From Nocardioides marmoriginsengisoli (lineage in GTDB: Bacteria > Actinomycetota > Actinomycetes > Propionibacteriales > Nocardioidaceae), in NCBI RefSeq assembly GCF_003725695.1, contig NZ_RJSE01000007.1, positions 758,963-822,962 on the forward strand: DNA of 64,000 bases, given 5' to 3'. Each line of letters starts with the position of its first letter. Within the stretch, counting starts at the first letter, position 1. Below are positions 18,411 to 26,242 of this stretch, one piece after another. The translations under genes were made by a program, and so were the position numbers. The notes below the pieces were generated by a model. The model was not told the origin of the DNA. It saw nothing but the letters and a program-made list of their open reading frames with translations, and did not search any database.

Positions 18411-19169
18411 ATGAGTCTTAGTGTCGTTGTAGGCGCAGCACGTGGGATCGGGCGCGCGATCGCCGAGGATCTCGCCCGCGCCGAGCCCGATCGTCCCCTT
18501 CTCCTGGCCGACATCGACGGCGCCGCCGTCGAGCAGGTCGCCGCCGAGCTGGCGGCCCGCGGGGTGAAGGCCACCGCGCGCACCGTCGACGTCGGGTCGC
18601 CGAGCTCGGTCGCCGACCTGGTCGCCGAGAGCCGGGAGGCCGACCGGGTCGCGATCGCTGCCGGGATCTTCCGGAGCTCCTCCGCCCTGGTCACCCCGCC
18701 GGCCGAGTTCGAGGAGGTGCTCTCGGTCAACACGGTCGGCTGCTTCCACGTCGCCCAGCTCTACGCCGCGGCGATGGTGGAGAACGGCGGCGGAGCGGTC
18801 GTCGCGGTCGCCTCGATCTCGGCGCGGATGCCGCGGATGCGCCAGGCGGCGTACTCGGCTTCCAAGGCCGCGCTGCGCCAGGGCCTCCGGGTGCTGGCGA
18901 TGGAGGTCGCCGGCCAGGGGGTGCGGATCAACACGGTCTCGCCGGGCCCCACCGACACCGAGATGATGCGCGAGCTCGCCAGCGACCACAAGTCGGTGGT
19001 GGACCTCGCCAGCGGTTCGCTGGAGGCGTCCCGCCCGCGGATCCCGGCCGGGCACGTCGCCACCGCGGAGGACATCAGTGCCGCGGTCGCGTTCCTGCTC
19101 TCGCCGGCCAGTCGGCACATCGTGATGGCCGATCTGGTCGTCGACGGCGGCGAACTCCTCGGGATGTGA
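18411..19169 (+). CDS. Short-chain dehydrogenase/reductase
   Basis: A 252-residue classical SDR. The nucleotide motif reads GAARGIG (8-14), the catalytic Tyr-Lys is Y148-xxx-K152 in YSASK, and the serine is S135 or S137. The acidic residue in LLADID at the end of the second strand favours NAD over NADP. It resembles dihydrodiol and polyol dehydrogenases in general pattern, with no closer assignment possible. ATG 18411 follows GGAAAG, and its stop overlaps the next frame. Confidence 0.87.
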   Translation: MSLSVVVGAARGIGRAIAEDLARAEPDRPLLLADIDGAAVEQVAAELAARGVKATARTVDVGSPSSVADLVAESREADRVAIAAGIFRSSSALVTPPAEFEEVLSVNTVGCFHVAQLYAAAMVENGGGAVVAVASISARMPRMRQAAYSASKAALRQGLRVLAMEVAGQGVRINTVSPGPTDTEMMRELASDHKSVVDLASGSLEASRPRIPAGHVATAEDISAAVAFLLSPASRHIVMADLVVDGGELLGM

Positions 19170-19174
19170 CGGGG

Positions 19175-20152
19175 ATGGCAACCACGATCCGCCTGGGCGT
19201 CCTGGGCGCGGGGATCATGGGCCGCAGGGTCGCGGCGGCCGCCGTCGGGACCGGGCGGTTCGAGGTGGTCGCGGTCGCCGACGCCGACCGGGTCCGCGCC
19301 GAGTCGCTGGCCGGCGAGTACGGCGCGAGCGCCCACGGCGGCGTCGCCGACCTGTGCGCGGTGCCGGATCTGGACGCCGTCTACGTCGGCCTGCCGCACG
19401 CGTTGCACCTGGAGGCGTGCGCCGCGGCCGCGGCGGCCGGGGTGCACGTCCTCGTCGACAAGCCGCTGTGCACGACGGCCGCGGAGGCCGACCGGATCGG
19501 CGCGCTCGCCGCCGCCTCGGACCGGGTCTGGATGGTCGGCTTCAGCTACCGCTACCGCGCCGAGTGGCAGCGGGCCCAGCAGATCATCGCCGGCGGCGAG
19601 CTCGGGCTGCCGTACTTCGTCCTGGACACCGCGATCGAGGCCTACGTCTCGACGCCCGGCTGGTACTGGGACGCGGCGGCGGGCGGCGGCACGATCCAGC
19701 TGCAGTCGCACCACAGCTTCGACCGGATCGCCTGGCTGATCGACAGCGACGCGACCGGCGTCTCCTGCCGGATCGTCCGCCCGCCCGGCTCCGCGGAGGT
19801 GTCCGCGCAGATCTCGGCGACCTACCGGTCCGGGCTGGTCGCCGGCATCTCGCTCTCCTTCGGCAGGACGTACGACGCGGTGCCCCGCACGCTCTTCGTC
19901 CTCCAGGCCGAGCGCGGGATGCTCGAGATCGACGAGGACCGGACCCTCCGGGTGACGACGGCCGACGGGGTCCTGACCGAGTCGCACGCGGACGACGACT
20001 GGCTCGGTCACGAGCTGGGTGCCTTCGCCGGCGCGGTCGACGGGGACGGGTTCCCCTTCCCCGGGATCGCGGCCGGACGCGCGGCGCTGCAGTGCGCGCT
20101 CGCCGCCGAGCGCGCCGCCACCTCGGACTCCTGGATGGTGCCGGATGCCTGA
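19175..20152 (+). CDS. Gfo/Idh/MocA family oxidoreductase
   Basis: A 325-residue NAD(P)-dependent dehydrogenase with a Rossmann motif GVLGAGIMG (8-16), the catalytic lysine in DKP (95-97), and a His pair at 179-180 in QSHHSFDR. Members oxidise or reduce sugars, inositols and sugar acids. An alternative GTG start at 19166 overlaps the upstream stop and would add three residues; neither start has a strong ribosome site. It is followed by an overlapping gene. Confidence 0.87.
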   Translation: MATTIRLGVLGAGIMGRRVAAAAVGTGRFEVVAVADADRVRAESLAGEYGASAHGGVADLCAVPDLDAVYVGLPHALHLEACAAAAAAGVHVLVDKPLCTTAAEADRIGALAAASDRVWMVGFSYRYRAEWQRAQQIIAGGELGLPYFVLDTAIEAYVSTPGWYWDAAAGGGTIQLQSHHSFDRIAWLIDSDATGVSCRIVRPPGSAEVSAQISATYRSGLVAGISLSFGRTYDAVPRTLFVLQAERGMLEIDEDRTLRVTTADGVLTESHADDDWLGHELGAFAGAVDGDGFPFPGIAAGRAALQCALAAERAATSDSWMVPDA

Positions 20153-20939
20153 TCCCGGCGCTGCCGGAGGTGCCGGCGAGGACCGGGTCTGGCGGCTCCG
20201 GGCGCTCCCGGTCGGGGTGCTGCCGACGCCGCGGTGGGCGACCACCTTCGGCGCCCACGACACGTCGCTCCAGGACCTCGGGTTCTACGTCTGGATCGTG
20301 ACCGACGGCGCGACCGTCGGCCTGATCGACCTGGGCCTCCCGCTGGACGCCGCCGACGCGCAGGCGATCAGCGACTCGAACCGGGTCTTCGGCGACGGGT
20401 TCCGGGACGTCGTGCTGCTGCCCGAGCTGCTGCGGTCCGCCGGCCTGGACGGCGCCGACGTGGACTTCGCGCTGGTCACCCAGACGGTGACGTACCACTC
20501 CGGCGGCCTCGACGCGGAGCTGCTCCCGAACGCGACGTTCTACCTGGCGCGCGGCGGCGTCGACGAGCTGCTGGGCGGTCCGCCCGGGCACCCGGCTCCG
20601 GAGTTCTACTTCACCGAGCGTTCCTGGCGCTCGCTCCGCACGCTCGCGATCCAGGGCCGGCTGCGGCTGGTCGACGAACCGGTGGTCGTCGTACCGGGGG
20701 TGACGTTCGAGGCGACCGGCGGGCACCATCCCGGCTCTGCCGGTGTCCGGGTCCGGACCGCCGAGGGCGTCGTCGGCCTGCTGGAGACGGCGTTCCTGCA
20801 GGCCGACCTCGACAACGGCGTGCCGATCGGCATCGCCGAGGACGTCGCCGGCTGCCGCCGGGCGATACAGCGCTACCGGGCGGAGTGCGACCACGCGGTC
20901 GCCCTGCACGACCTCGCGAACGCGACGCGTTTCGGCTAG
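20145..20939 (+). CDS. Metallo-beta-lactamase fold protein with degenerate metal site
   Basis: A 264-residue protein whose layout follows the N-acyl-homoserine lactonase/MBL fold, including 'IDLGLP', 'GGL..LLPNATFYLARG' and GHHPGS. The signature HxHxDH is replaced: residues 113-118 read QTVTYH, so two His and the Asp are lost and only H118 remains. The bridging-Asp region is LLETA (213-217) instead of a GDA motif. His at 194-195 and 255 remain. It may be a pseudoenzyme, a mononuclear form or a binding protein. It overlaps the previous gene by eight bases and ends the transporter operon. Confidence 0.75.
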   Translation: MPDPGAAGGAGEDRVWRLRALPVGVLPTPRWATTFGAHDTSLQDLGFYVWIVTDGATVGLIDLGLPLDAADAQAISDSNRVFGDGFRDVVLLPELLRSAGLDGADVDFALVTQTVTYHSGGLDAELLPNATFYLARGGVDELLGGPPGHPAPEFYFTERSWRSLRTLAIQGRLRLVDEPVVVVPGVTFEATGGHHPGSAGVRVRTAEGVVGLLETAFLQADLDNGVPIGIAEDVAGCRRAIQRYRAECDHAVALHDLANATRFG

Positions 20940-20954
20940 GTCGTCGTGGAGCGC

Positions 20955-21638
20955 CTAGTCCTGCTCGGCGAGGTTCTGGCGGATCCAGCCCTCGATCCCG
21001 GCCACGTGCGCGAGCGAGTACGCGGCGGCGATGCTGGGCTGCCGGTCGCCGATCGCCCGGGCGATCGCGCGGTGCTCGCGCTGCGTCTGCTCGAGCGCGT
21101 CCTGCTGGGTGACGCCCCGCCAGATCCGGGCCCGCTGGGTCCTGCCGGACACGCCGTCGATGAAGGAGCACAGCACCGCGTTGCCCGACGCCTCGGCGAT
21201 CCGGTGGTGGAACTCAAGGTCGTTGGCGACCAGGTCCTCGATCGAGGAGTCCGGCCCGATCTCGTCGACCAGCGCGAGCAGGCGCGCGGTCTCGTCGTCG
21301 GTCATCAGCCGGGCCGCCTTCTCCGCGGCCATCGGCTCGAGGGCGCGGCGGACCTCGAACAGGTCGAGGATGCTGGCGTCCTGGTGGAAGTCGATGACGA
21401 AGGCCATCGTCTCCAGCAGGATCTCGGGAGTGAGGCCGGAGACGTAGGTGCCGTCGCCCTGGCGGACGTCGATGATCCGCATCATCGAGAGGGCGCGCAC
21501 GGCTTCGCGGAGGGAGCCTCGCGAGATGCCGAGCTGCTCGGCCAGGTCGGCCTCGCGGGGGAGACGGTCCCCCGGCTTCAGGCTGCCGTCGATGATCATC
21601 GCCTTGATCTTCTCGATCGCGTCGTCGGTGAGGGCCAT
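20955..21638 (-). CDS. GntR family regulator, FCD/FadR type
   Basis: A 227-residue regulator with a GntR winged helix (about 8-70, 'LPREADLAEQLGISRGSLREAVRAL') and an all-helical FCD effector domain. Likely metal/ligand residues are the Asp and His of NDLEFHHR, the His of REHRAIA, and the His of SLAHV. ATG 21638 follows AAAGGGGA. It is the third gene of the FAH-SDR-GntR operon and probably controls that operon and the divergent lut operon. Confidence 0.9.
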   Translation of the reverse strand: MALTDDAIEKIKAMIIDGSLKPGDRLPREADLAEQLGISRGSLREAVRALSMMRIIDVRQGDGTYVSGLTPEILLETMAFVIDFHQDASILDLFEVRRALEPMAAEKAARLMTDDETARLLALVDEIGPDSSIEDLVANDLEFHHRIAEASGNAVLCSFIDGVSGRTQRARIWRGVTQQDALEQTQREHRAIARAIGDRQPSIAAAYSLAHVAGIEGWIRQNLAEQD

Positions 21639-21689
21639 CGGTCTCCCCTTTCTCCGGAGCGTCAGGTTGCCGGCAGGTGCCGGGCCGGG

Positions 21690-22442
21690 TCAGGTGGCGG
21701 GTCGGAGTCGCAGCGTAGCCATGCCGCCGTCGACGGCCAGCGTCGTCCCGGCCGTCGAGCCCGAGCCGGGGCCGGCCAGGTAGGCCACCGCTCCGGCGAT
21801 CTCGTCGGCGCGGACCAGGCGGCCGTGCGGCTGGCGGGCGTCGAGCGCGGCCCGCTCGGCGGCTGGGTCGGCGGCGGTGTCCAGCAGCCGCTGCACCCAG
21901 GGCGTGTCCGTGGTCCCCGGGTTGACGCAGTTCACCCGGATCCCCTCGCGCAGGTGGTCCGCGGCCATCGCGAGCGTGAGCGCCTGGACGGCCCCCTTGG
22001 TCGCCGCGTACAGCGCCCGTTCGGGCAGTCCGGTGGTCGCGGCGACCGAGGCGATGTTGACCACCGCGGCGGCCGGCGACCGGCGCAGGTGCGGGAGCGC
22101 TGCCCGGGTCACCCGGACGATGCCGAGCACGTTGACGTCGTACACCTGGTGCCAGAGGGCGTCGGGGTGGGACTCGATGGTGCCCTGGGCGCCGATCCCG
22201 GCGTTGTTCACCACGACGTCGAGGCGCCCGAACTCGTCGACGACCTCGGCCACCGCCTGCCGGACGCTGTCGTCGTCGGTCACGTCCGCGCGGACCGGCA
22301 GCACCCCGTCCGGACCGTACGACGGGTCGAGGTCGAGCGCGGCGACCCGGGCACCGCGGGCGAGCAGCGCCGTGCAGACGGCGGCGCCGATCCCCGAGCC
22401 GCCGCCGGTGACGATCGCGGCCAGGCCGTCGAGCTCGCTCAT
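21690..22442 (-). CDS. SDR, probable 2-keto-3-deoxy-sugar-acid 4-dehydrogenase
   Basis: A 250-residue classical SDR with TGGGSGIG (12-19), S132, Y145 and K149 (YAATK). The C-terminal 'ARQPHGRLVRADEIAGAVAYLA' and 'GTTLAVDGG' look like 2-keto-3-deoxy-L-fuconate dehydrogenases. Those enzymes make 2,4-diketo-3-deoxy acids, which are the substrates of the FAH-type hydrolase encoded just upstream with a four-base overlap. The pairing gives good support for this role; the exact sugar (fucose, rhamnose or other) is unknown. Confidence 0.8.
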   Translation of the reverse strand: MSELDGLAAIVTGGGSGIGAAVCTALLARGARVAALDLDPSYGPDGVLPVRADVTDDDSVRQAVAEVVDEFGRLDVVVNNAGIGAQGTIESHPDALWHQVYDVNVLGIVRVTRAALPHLRRSPAAAVVNIASVAATTGLPERALYAATKGAVQALTLAMAADHLREGIRVNCVNPGTTDTPWVQRLLDTAADPAAERAALDARQPHGRLVRADEIAGAVAYLAGPGSGSTAGTTLAVDGGMATLRLRPAT

Positions 22443-23299
22443 CGGCCGGCGTCGTACGCGAGGTACTCCTGGCGCTGGCGGCCGAGTCCGTCGATCTCGA
22501 TCTCGACGACGTCACCGGGGACGAGGTACGGGAAGCGGCCGGAGAGGGCCACCCCCTCCGGGGTCCCGGTCAGGACGAGGTCGCCCGGGTCCAGGGCCAT
22601 GAACTGGCTCAGGTGGTGGATCACGTGAGCGACGTCGAAGAGCTGGTCGGCCGTGGTCGAGTCCTGCCGCGGCTCGCCGTTGACGAAGCTGCGCAGGCCG
22701 AGCTTCTGGTGCTCGACCTCGTCCGGGGTGACCAGCCACGGACCGAGCGGGCTGAACCCGGGCGCGATCTTGCCCTTGCTCCACTGACCGCCGGACAGGT
22801 CGAGCTGGAAGGCGCGCTCGGAGAGGTCGTTGGCGACCACGAAGCCGGCGACGTGCTCGAGGCTGTCCGCGGGGGAGTCGAGGTAGGAGGCGCGCTTGCC
22901 GATCACGATGCCGAGCTCGACCTCCCAGTCGGTCTTGGTGCTGCCCTTGGGGATGGTCACCGGGTCGTTCGGTCCGGCCATCGTGTTGGGGGCCTTGAAG
23001 AAGATCACCGGGACCGGCGGCGGCTCGGCGCCCGACTCGGCCGCGTGCGCCGCGTAGTTCATCCCGATGCAGACGATCGCTCCGGGCCGGGCGATCGGCG
23101 AGCCGATCCGCAGCCGGTCGGCGTCCTCGACGACGGGCAGCGTGCCGGCCTCCAGGGCCGCGCGGACGCGAGCGGGGCCGTCGGTCTCCCAGAAGTCGGC
23201 GTTGATGTCGGCGACCAGTCCGGCCAGGCTGTAGACGGCGTCCTCGCGGACGACGACCGGCTGCTCGTGGCCCGCCGGGCCCAGTCGAGCGAACTTCAT
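22439..23299 (-). CDS. Fumarylacetoacetate hydrolase family, probable 2,4-diketo-3-deoxy acid hydrolase
   Basis: A 286-residue FAH enzyme. The metal site is visible as E126 and E128 in DWEVELG and D158 in VANDLS, with the GMNY motif at 79-82 and GTPEGVALS near the C-terminus. The N-terminal opening 'FARLGPAGHEQPVV' is typical of the hydrolases of the L-rhamnose/L-fucose diketo pathway (LRA6 type), which split a 2,4-diketo-3-deoxy acid to pyruvate and lactate. The adjacent SDR and the divergent lactate-oxidation operon support this. Confidence 0.8.
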   Translation of the reverse strand: MKFARLGPAGHEQPVVVREDAVYSLAGLVADINADFWETDGPARVRAALEAGTLPVVEDADRLRIGSPIARPGAIVCIGMNYAAHAAESGAEPPPVPVIFFKAPNTMAGPNDPVTIPKGSTKTDWEVELGIVIGKRASYLDSPADSLEHVAGFVVANDLSERAFQLDLSGGQWSKGKIAPGFSPLGPWLVTPDEVEHQKLGLRSFVNGEPRQDSTTADQLFDVAHVIHHLSQFMALDPGDLVLTGTPEGVALSGRFPYLVPGDVVEIEIDGLGRQRQEYLAYDAGR

Positions 23300-23383
23300 G
23301 CGACTACCTCCACGACTAGAGATTCGATCTTTACAGAGAACAACGCCTGATCAAGCGGACGTGTTCCGCGTATGGCCTCGATG

Positions 23384-23413
23384 TTGACAGATGAAACATC
23401 CGATGTCTAGCCT
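23384..23413 (+). promoter_or_regulatory. lutA promoter with operator in the spacer
   Basis: TTGACA (23384-23389) and TAGCCT (23408-23413) are -35 and -10 elements separated by 18 bp. The spacer starts with GATGAAACATC, a perfect inverted repeat (23390-23400), so a bound repressor would block RNA polymerase. The GntR regulator of the divergent operon is the natural candidate. Confidence 0.6.
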
Positions 23414-23442
23414 CAGGCATCGATCCGACCCAAGGAGCTCCG

Positions 23443-24183
23443 ATGACTCGAGTAGCCCTCCTGGTGACCTGTCTGAACGACGCGCTGTACCCGGAGACCG
23501 GCCGGAACGTCGTGCGGCTGCTGCGCCGGCTCGGGGTCGAGGTCGACTTCCCGGAGGCGCAGACCTGTTGCGCCCAGCCGATGATCAACACCGGCTACCT
23601 CGACGAGGCGGTCCCGGTGGTGCGCACCTTCGTCGAGGCGTTCGCCGGGTACGACGCCGTGGTGGCCCCGTCCGGATCGTGCGCCGGCTCGGTCCGGCAC
23701 CAGCACCGGCTGGTCGCCGCCCGCTCCGGAGATGCGACGCTCGCCGACCGGGTCGCCGAGCTCTCGCCCCGGGTCTACGAGCTCTCCGAGTTCCTCGTCG
23801 ACGTGCTCGGCGTCGTGGACGTCGGCGCCTACTTCCCGCACACCGTCGCCTACCACCCGACCTGCCACTCGCTGCGGATGCTCGGTGTCGGCGACCGTCC
23901 GACCCGGCTGCTCGAGGCGGTGCGCGGGTTGACGCTGGTCGACCTCCCGGCGGCGGAGCAGTGCTGCGGTTTCGGCGGCACCTTCGCCGTCAAGAACTCC
24001 GAGGTGTCGGTGGCGATGGGCACGGACAAGGTGCGACAGGTGCAGGAGACCGGTGCCGAGGTGCTCGTGGCCGGCGACCGGTCCTGCCTGATGCACCTCG
24101 GCGGCCTGCTCGGACGCCAGGGCTCCGGGATCCGGGCGCTGCACCTGGCCGACGTGCTCGCGGCGACCGAGGCCGGCTCGTGA
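23443..24183 (+). CDS. lutA: L-lactate oxidation iron-sulfur protein LutA
   Basis: A 246-residue CCG-domain protein, one of three parts of the LutABC complex that oxidises L-lactate to pyruvate. The two CCG-type motifs are CCAQP (C42-C43; the usual Gly is Ala) and CCGFGG (C174-C175), with further cysteines C80 and C141. ATG 23443 follows AAGGAG. Its stop overlaps lutB by one base step (GTGA). Confidence 0.9.
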   Translation: MTRVALLVTCLNDALYPETGRNVVRLLRRLGVEVDFPEAQTCCAQPMINTGYLDEAVPVVRTFVEAFAGYDAVVAPSGSCAGSVRHQHRLVAARSGDATLADRVAELSPRVYELSEFLVDVLGVVDVGAYFPHTVAYHPTCHSLRMLGVGDRPTRLLEAVRGLTLVDLPAAEQCCGFGGTFAVKNSEVSVAMGTDKVRQVQETGAEVLVAGDRSCLMHLGGLLGRQGSGIRALHLADVLAATEAGS

Positions 24184-25619
24184 GCGGGACCTTCGTGGGG
24201 ATGCCGGCCTTCCCCGAGGCGGCGGCGGAAGCGTTGCGGAACGCCCAGCTGCGCACCAACCTGGCGCACGCCACCGGGACGATCCGGGCGAAGCGGCTCG
24301 CGGTGGTCGGTGAGGTCGAGGGGTGGGAGGACTTGCGTCGGGCGGGTGCGGCGATCAAGGACGAGGTGTTGCTGCACCTCGACGAGCACCTGGTCGAGCT
24401 CGAGCGGAACCTGCAGGCGGCCGGTGCCACGGTGCACTGGGCGCGCGACGCCGCGGAGGCCTGCCGGATCGTCTCCGGGATCGCCCGGTCGCACCGGGTC
24501 GAGGAGGTGCTGAAGATCAAGTCGATGGTCACCCAGGAGATCGGCCTCAACGAGGCGCTCGCCGCTGACGGCATCGCGGCCTGGGAGACCGACCTCGCCG
24601 AGCTGATCGTGCAGCTCGGCGACGACCTGCCCAGCCACATCCTGGTGCCGGCGATCCATCGCAACCGGGCCGAGATCCGGGAGATCTTCCTGCGCGAGAT
24701 GGGCGGCGTCGGCCGCCCGGCGCCGGCCGACCTGACCGACGACCCGGCACGGCTGGCCGAGGCCGCCCGGCTGCACCTGCGGGAGAAGTTCCTCCGCGCC
24801 AAGGTCGCCGTCTCCGGTGCCAACTTCGCCGTCGCCGACTCCGGCGCGCTGGTCGTCGTGGAGTCCGAGGGCAACGGCCGGATGTGCCTGACCCTGCCGG
24901 AGGTGCTGATCTCGGTCGTCGGCATCGAGAAGGTGGTGCCGACCTGGTCGGACCTCGAGGTGTTCCTGCAGCTGCTGCCGCGGTCCTCGACGGGGGAGCG
25001 GATGAACCCGTACACGTCGACCTGGACCGGGGTCGTCCCCGGCGACGGGCCGCAGGAGGTGCACGTCGTCCTGCTCGACAACGGCCGCACCCGGGCACTC
25101 GCCGACGAGGTCGGTCGCCAGGCCCTCCGCTGCATCCGCTGCTCGGCCTGCCTGAACGTCTGCCCGGTCTACGAGCGCACGGGAGGGCACGCCTACGGGT
25201 CGGTCTACCCCGGTCCGATCGGCGCGATCCTGAACCCGTTGCTCCAGGGGCCCGGGCACGACGAGCAGACCGACTCGCTGCCGTACGCCTCGACGCTGTG
25301 CGGCGCCTGCTTCGAGGCCTGCCCGGTGCTGATCGACATCCCGAGCATCCTGGTCGACCTGCGTGCGCAGGTGGTGGATGCCCGTCGCGGGGGCGTGCCC
25401 GGAGGTGAGGCGCTCGCGATGAAGGCGGCGGCGCGCACGCTCGGCTCGGCACGGAAGGTCCGTCGTGCGGAACGGATCGCGGGCCTGGTCGGGCGTCTCG
25501 ACCTCCGCGGCCGGCGTCTCCCCGGTCCCGGCAAGGGATGGACCCGCGAGCGGGACCTGCCGCAGCCCGCGCGGGAGCCGTTCCGGGCCTGGTGGAAGCG
25601 CACCGGAGGACGCGGATGA
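24180..25619 (+). CDS. lutB: L-lactate oxidation iron-sulfur protein LutB
   Basis: A 479-residue protein with an N-terminal LUD domain and two ferredoxin-type clusters: C318, C321, C324, C328 and C374, C377, C381 with a following CP. It transfers electrons within the LutABC complex. GTG 24180 overlaps lutA. The C-terminal basic segment ending FRAWWKRTGGRG is typical of LutB. Confidence 0.92.
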   Translation: MSGTFVGMPAFPEAAAEALRNAQLRTNLAHATGTIRAKRLAVVGEVEGWEDLRRAGAAIKDEVLLHLDEHLVELERNLQAAGATVHWARDAAEACRIVSGIARSHRVEEVLKIKSMVTQEIGLNEALAADGIAAWETDLAELIVQLGDDLPSHILVPAIHRNRAEIREIFLREMGGVGRPAPADLTDDPARLAEAARLHLREKFLRAKVAVSGANFAVADSGALVVVESEGNGRMCLTLPEVLISVVGIEKVVPTWSDLEVFLQLLPRSSTGERMNPYTSTWTGVVPGDGPQEVHVVLLDNGRTRALADEVGRQALRCIRCSACLNVCPVYERTGGHAYGSVYPGPIGAILNPLLQGPGHDEQTDSLPYASTLCGACFEACPVLIDIPSILVDLRAQVVDARRGGVPGGEALAMKAAARTLGSARKVRRAERIAGLVGRLDLRGRRLPGPGKGWTRERDLPQPAREPFRAWWKRTGGRG

Positions 25620-26239
25620 GCCCCGGGGAGAGCTCAGGAACGAACCCGGCGCGCGACGCCGTCCTCGCCGCGGTACGACGGGCGCTGGCCGGCACCGATC
25701 GGGCTCCGCGGGCCGCGCGGCACCGGCCCGCGGCGGGTCGCCCCGCGGACGTGGACCTGTTCGTCGAGCGGGTGCGCGACTACCGCGCCGAGGTGGTCCG
25801 CTGCCGGCCGGACGAGGTCGCCGGCTCCGTGGGGTCGGCACTGACCGGGGTCGCCGGCGTGGTGGTGCCCGAGGGTCTCGGGTTCGACGTCGACGGCGCG
25901 CTGGTCGACGACGGTCTCGGTGCGCGCGAGCTCGACGCGATCGAGGGCGTGGTCACGCTGGCCGCGGCGGCCGTCGCCGAGACCGGCACCATCGTCCTGA
26001 CCCACGGTCCCGGCCAGGGCCGGCGGGCCCTCTCCCTGGTCCCCGACCTGCACGTCTGCGTGGTCGCGGCCGAGCAGGTCCTCGCCGACGTGCCCGCCGC
26101 CATCGAGGCGGTCGCGGGGCAGCCGGTGACCACCTGGATCAGCGGCCCGTCCGCGACCAGCGACATCGAGCTGATCAGGGTCGAGGGCGTGCACGGCCCG
26201 CGCCGGCTCGTGGTCGTGCTCGTCGAGCCGAGGAGTTGA
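25616..26239 (+). CDS. lutC: L-lactate oxidation protein LutC
   Basis: A 207-residue LUD-domain protein, third part of the LutABC lactate dehydrogenase complex. The central 'ALAAAAVAETGTIVLTHGPGQGRRALSLVPDLHVCVV'-like region and 'TTWISGPSATSDIEL' near the end identify it. ATG 25616 overlaps the lutB stop (ATGA). Only three bases separate its stop from the pyruvate carboxylase start. Confidence 0.9.
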   Translation: MSPGESSGTNPARDAVLAAVRRALAGTDRAPRAARHRPAAGRPADVDLFVERVRDYRAEVVRCRPDEVAGSVGSALTGVAGVVVPEGLGFDVDGALVDDGLGARELDAIEGVVTLAAAAVAETGTIVLTHGPGQGRRALSLVPDLHVCVVAAEQVLADVPAAIEAVAGQPVTTWISGPSATSDIELIRVEGVHGPRRLVVVLVEPRS

Positions 26240-26242
26240 GCG

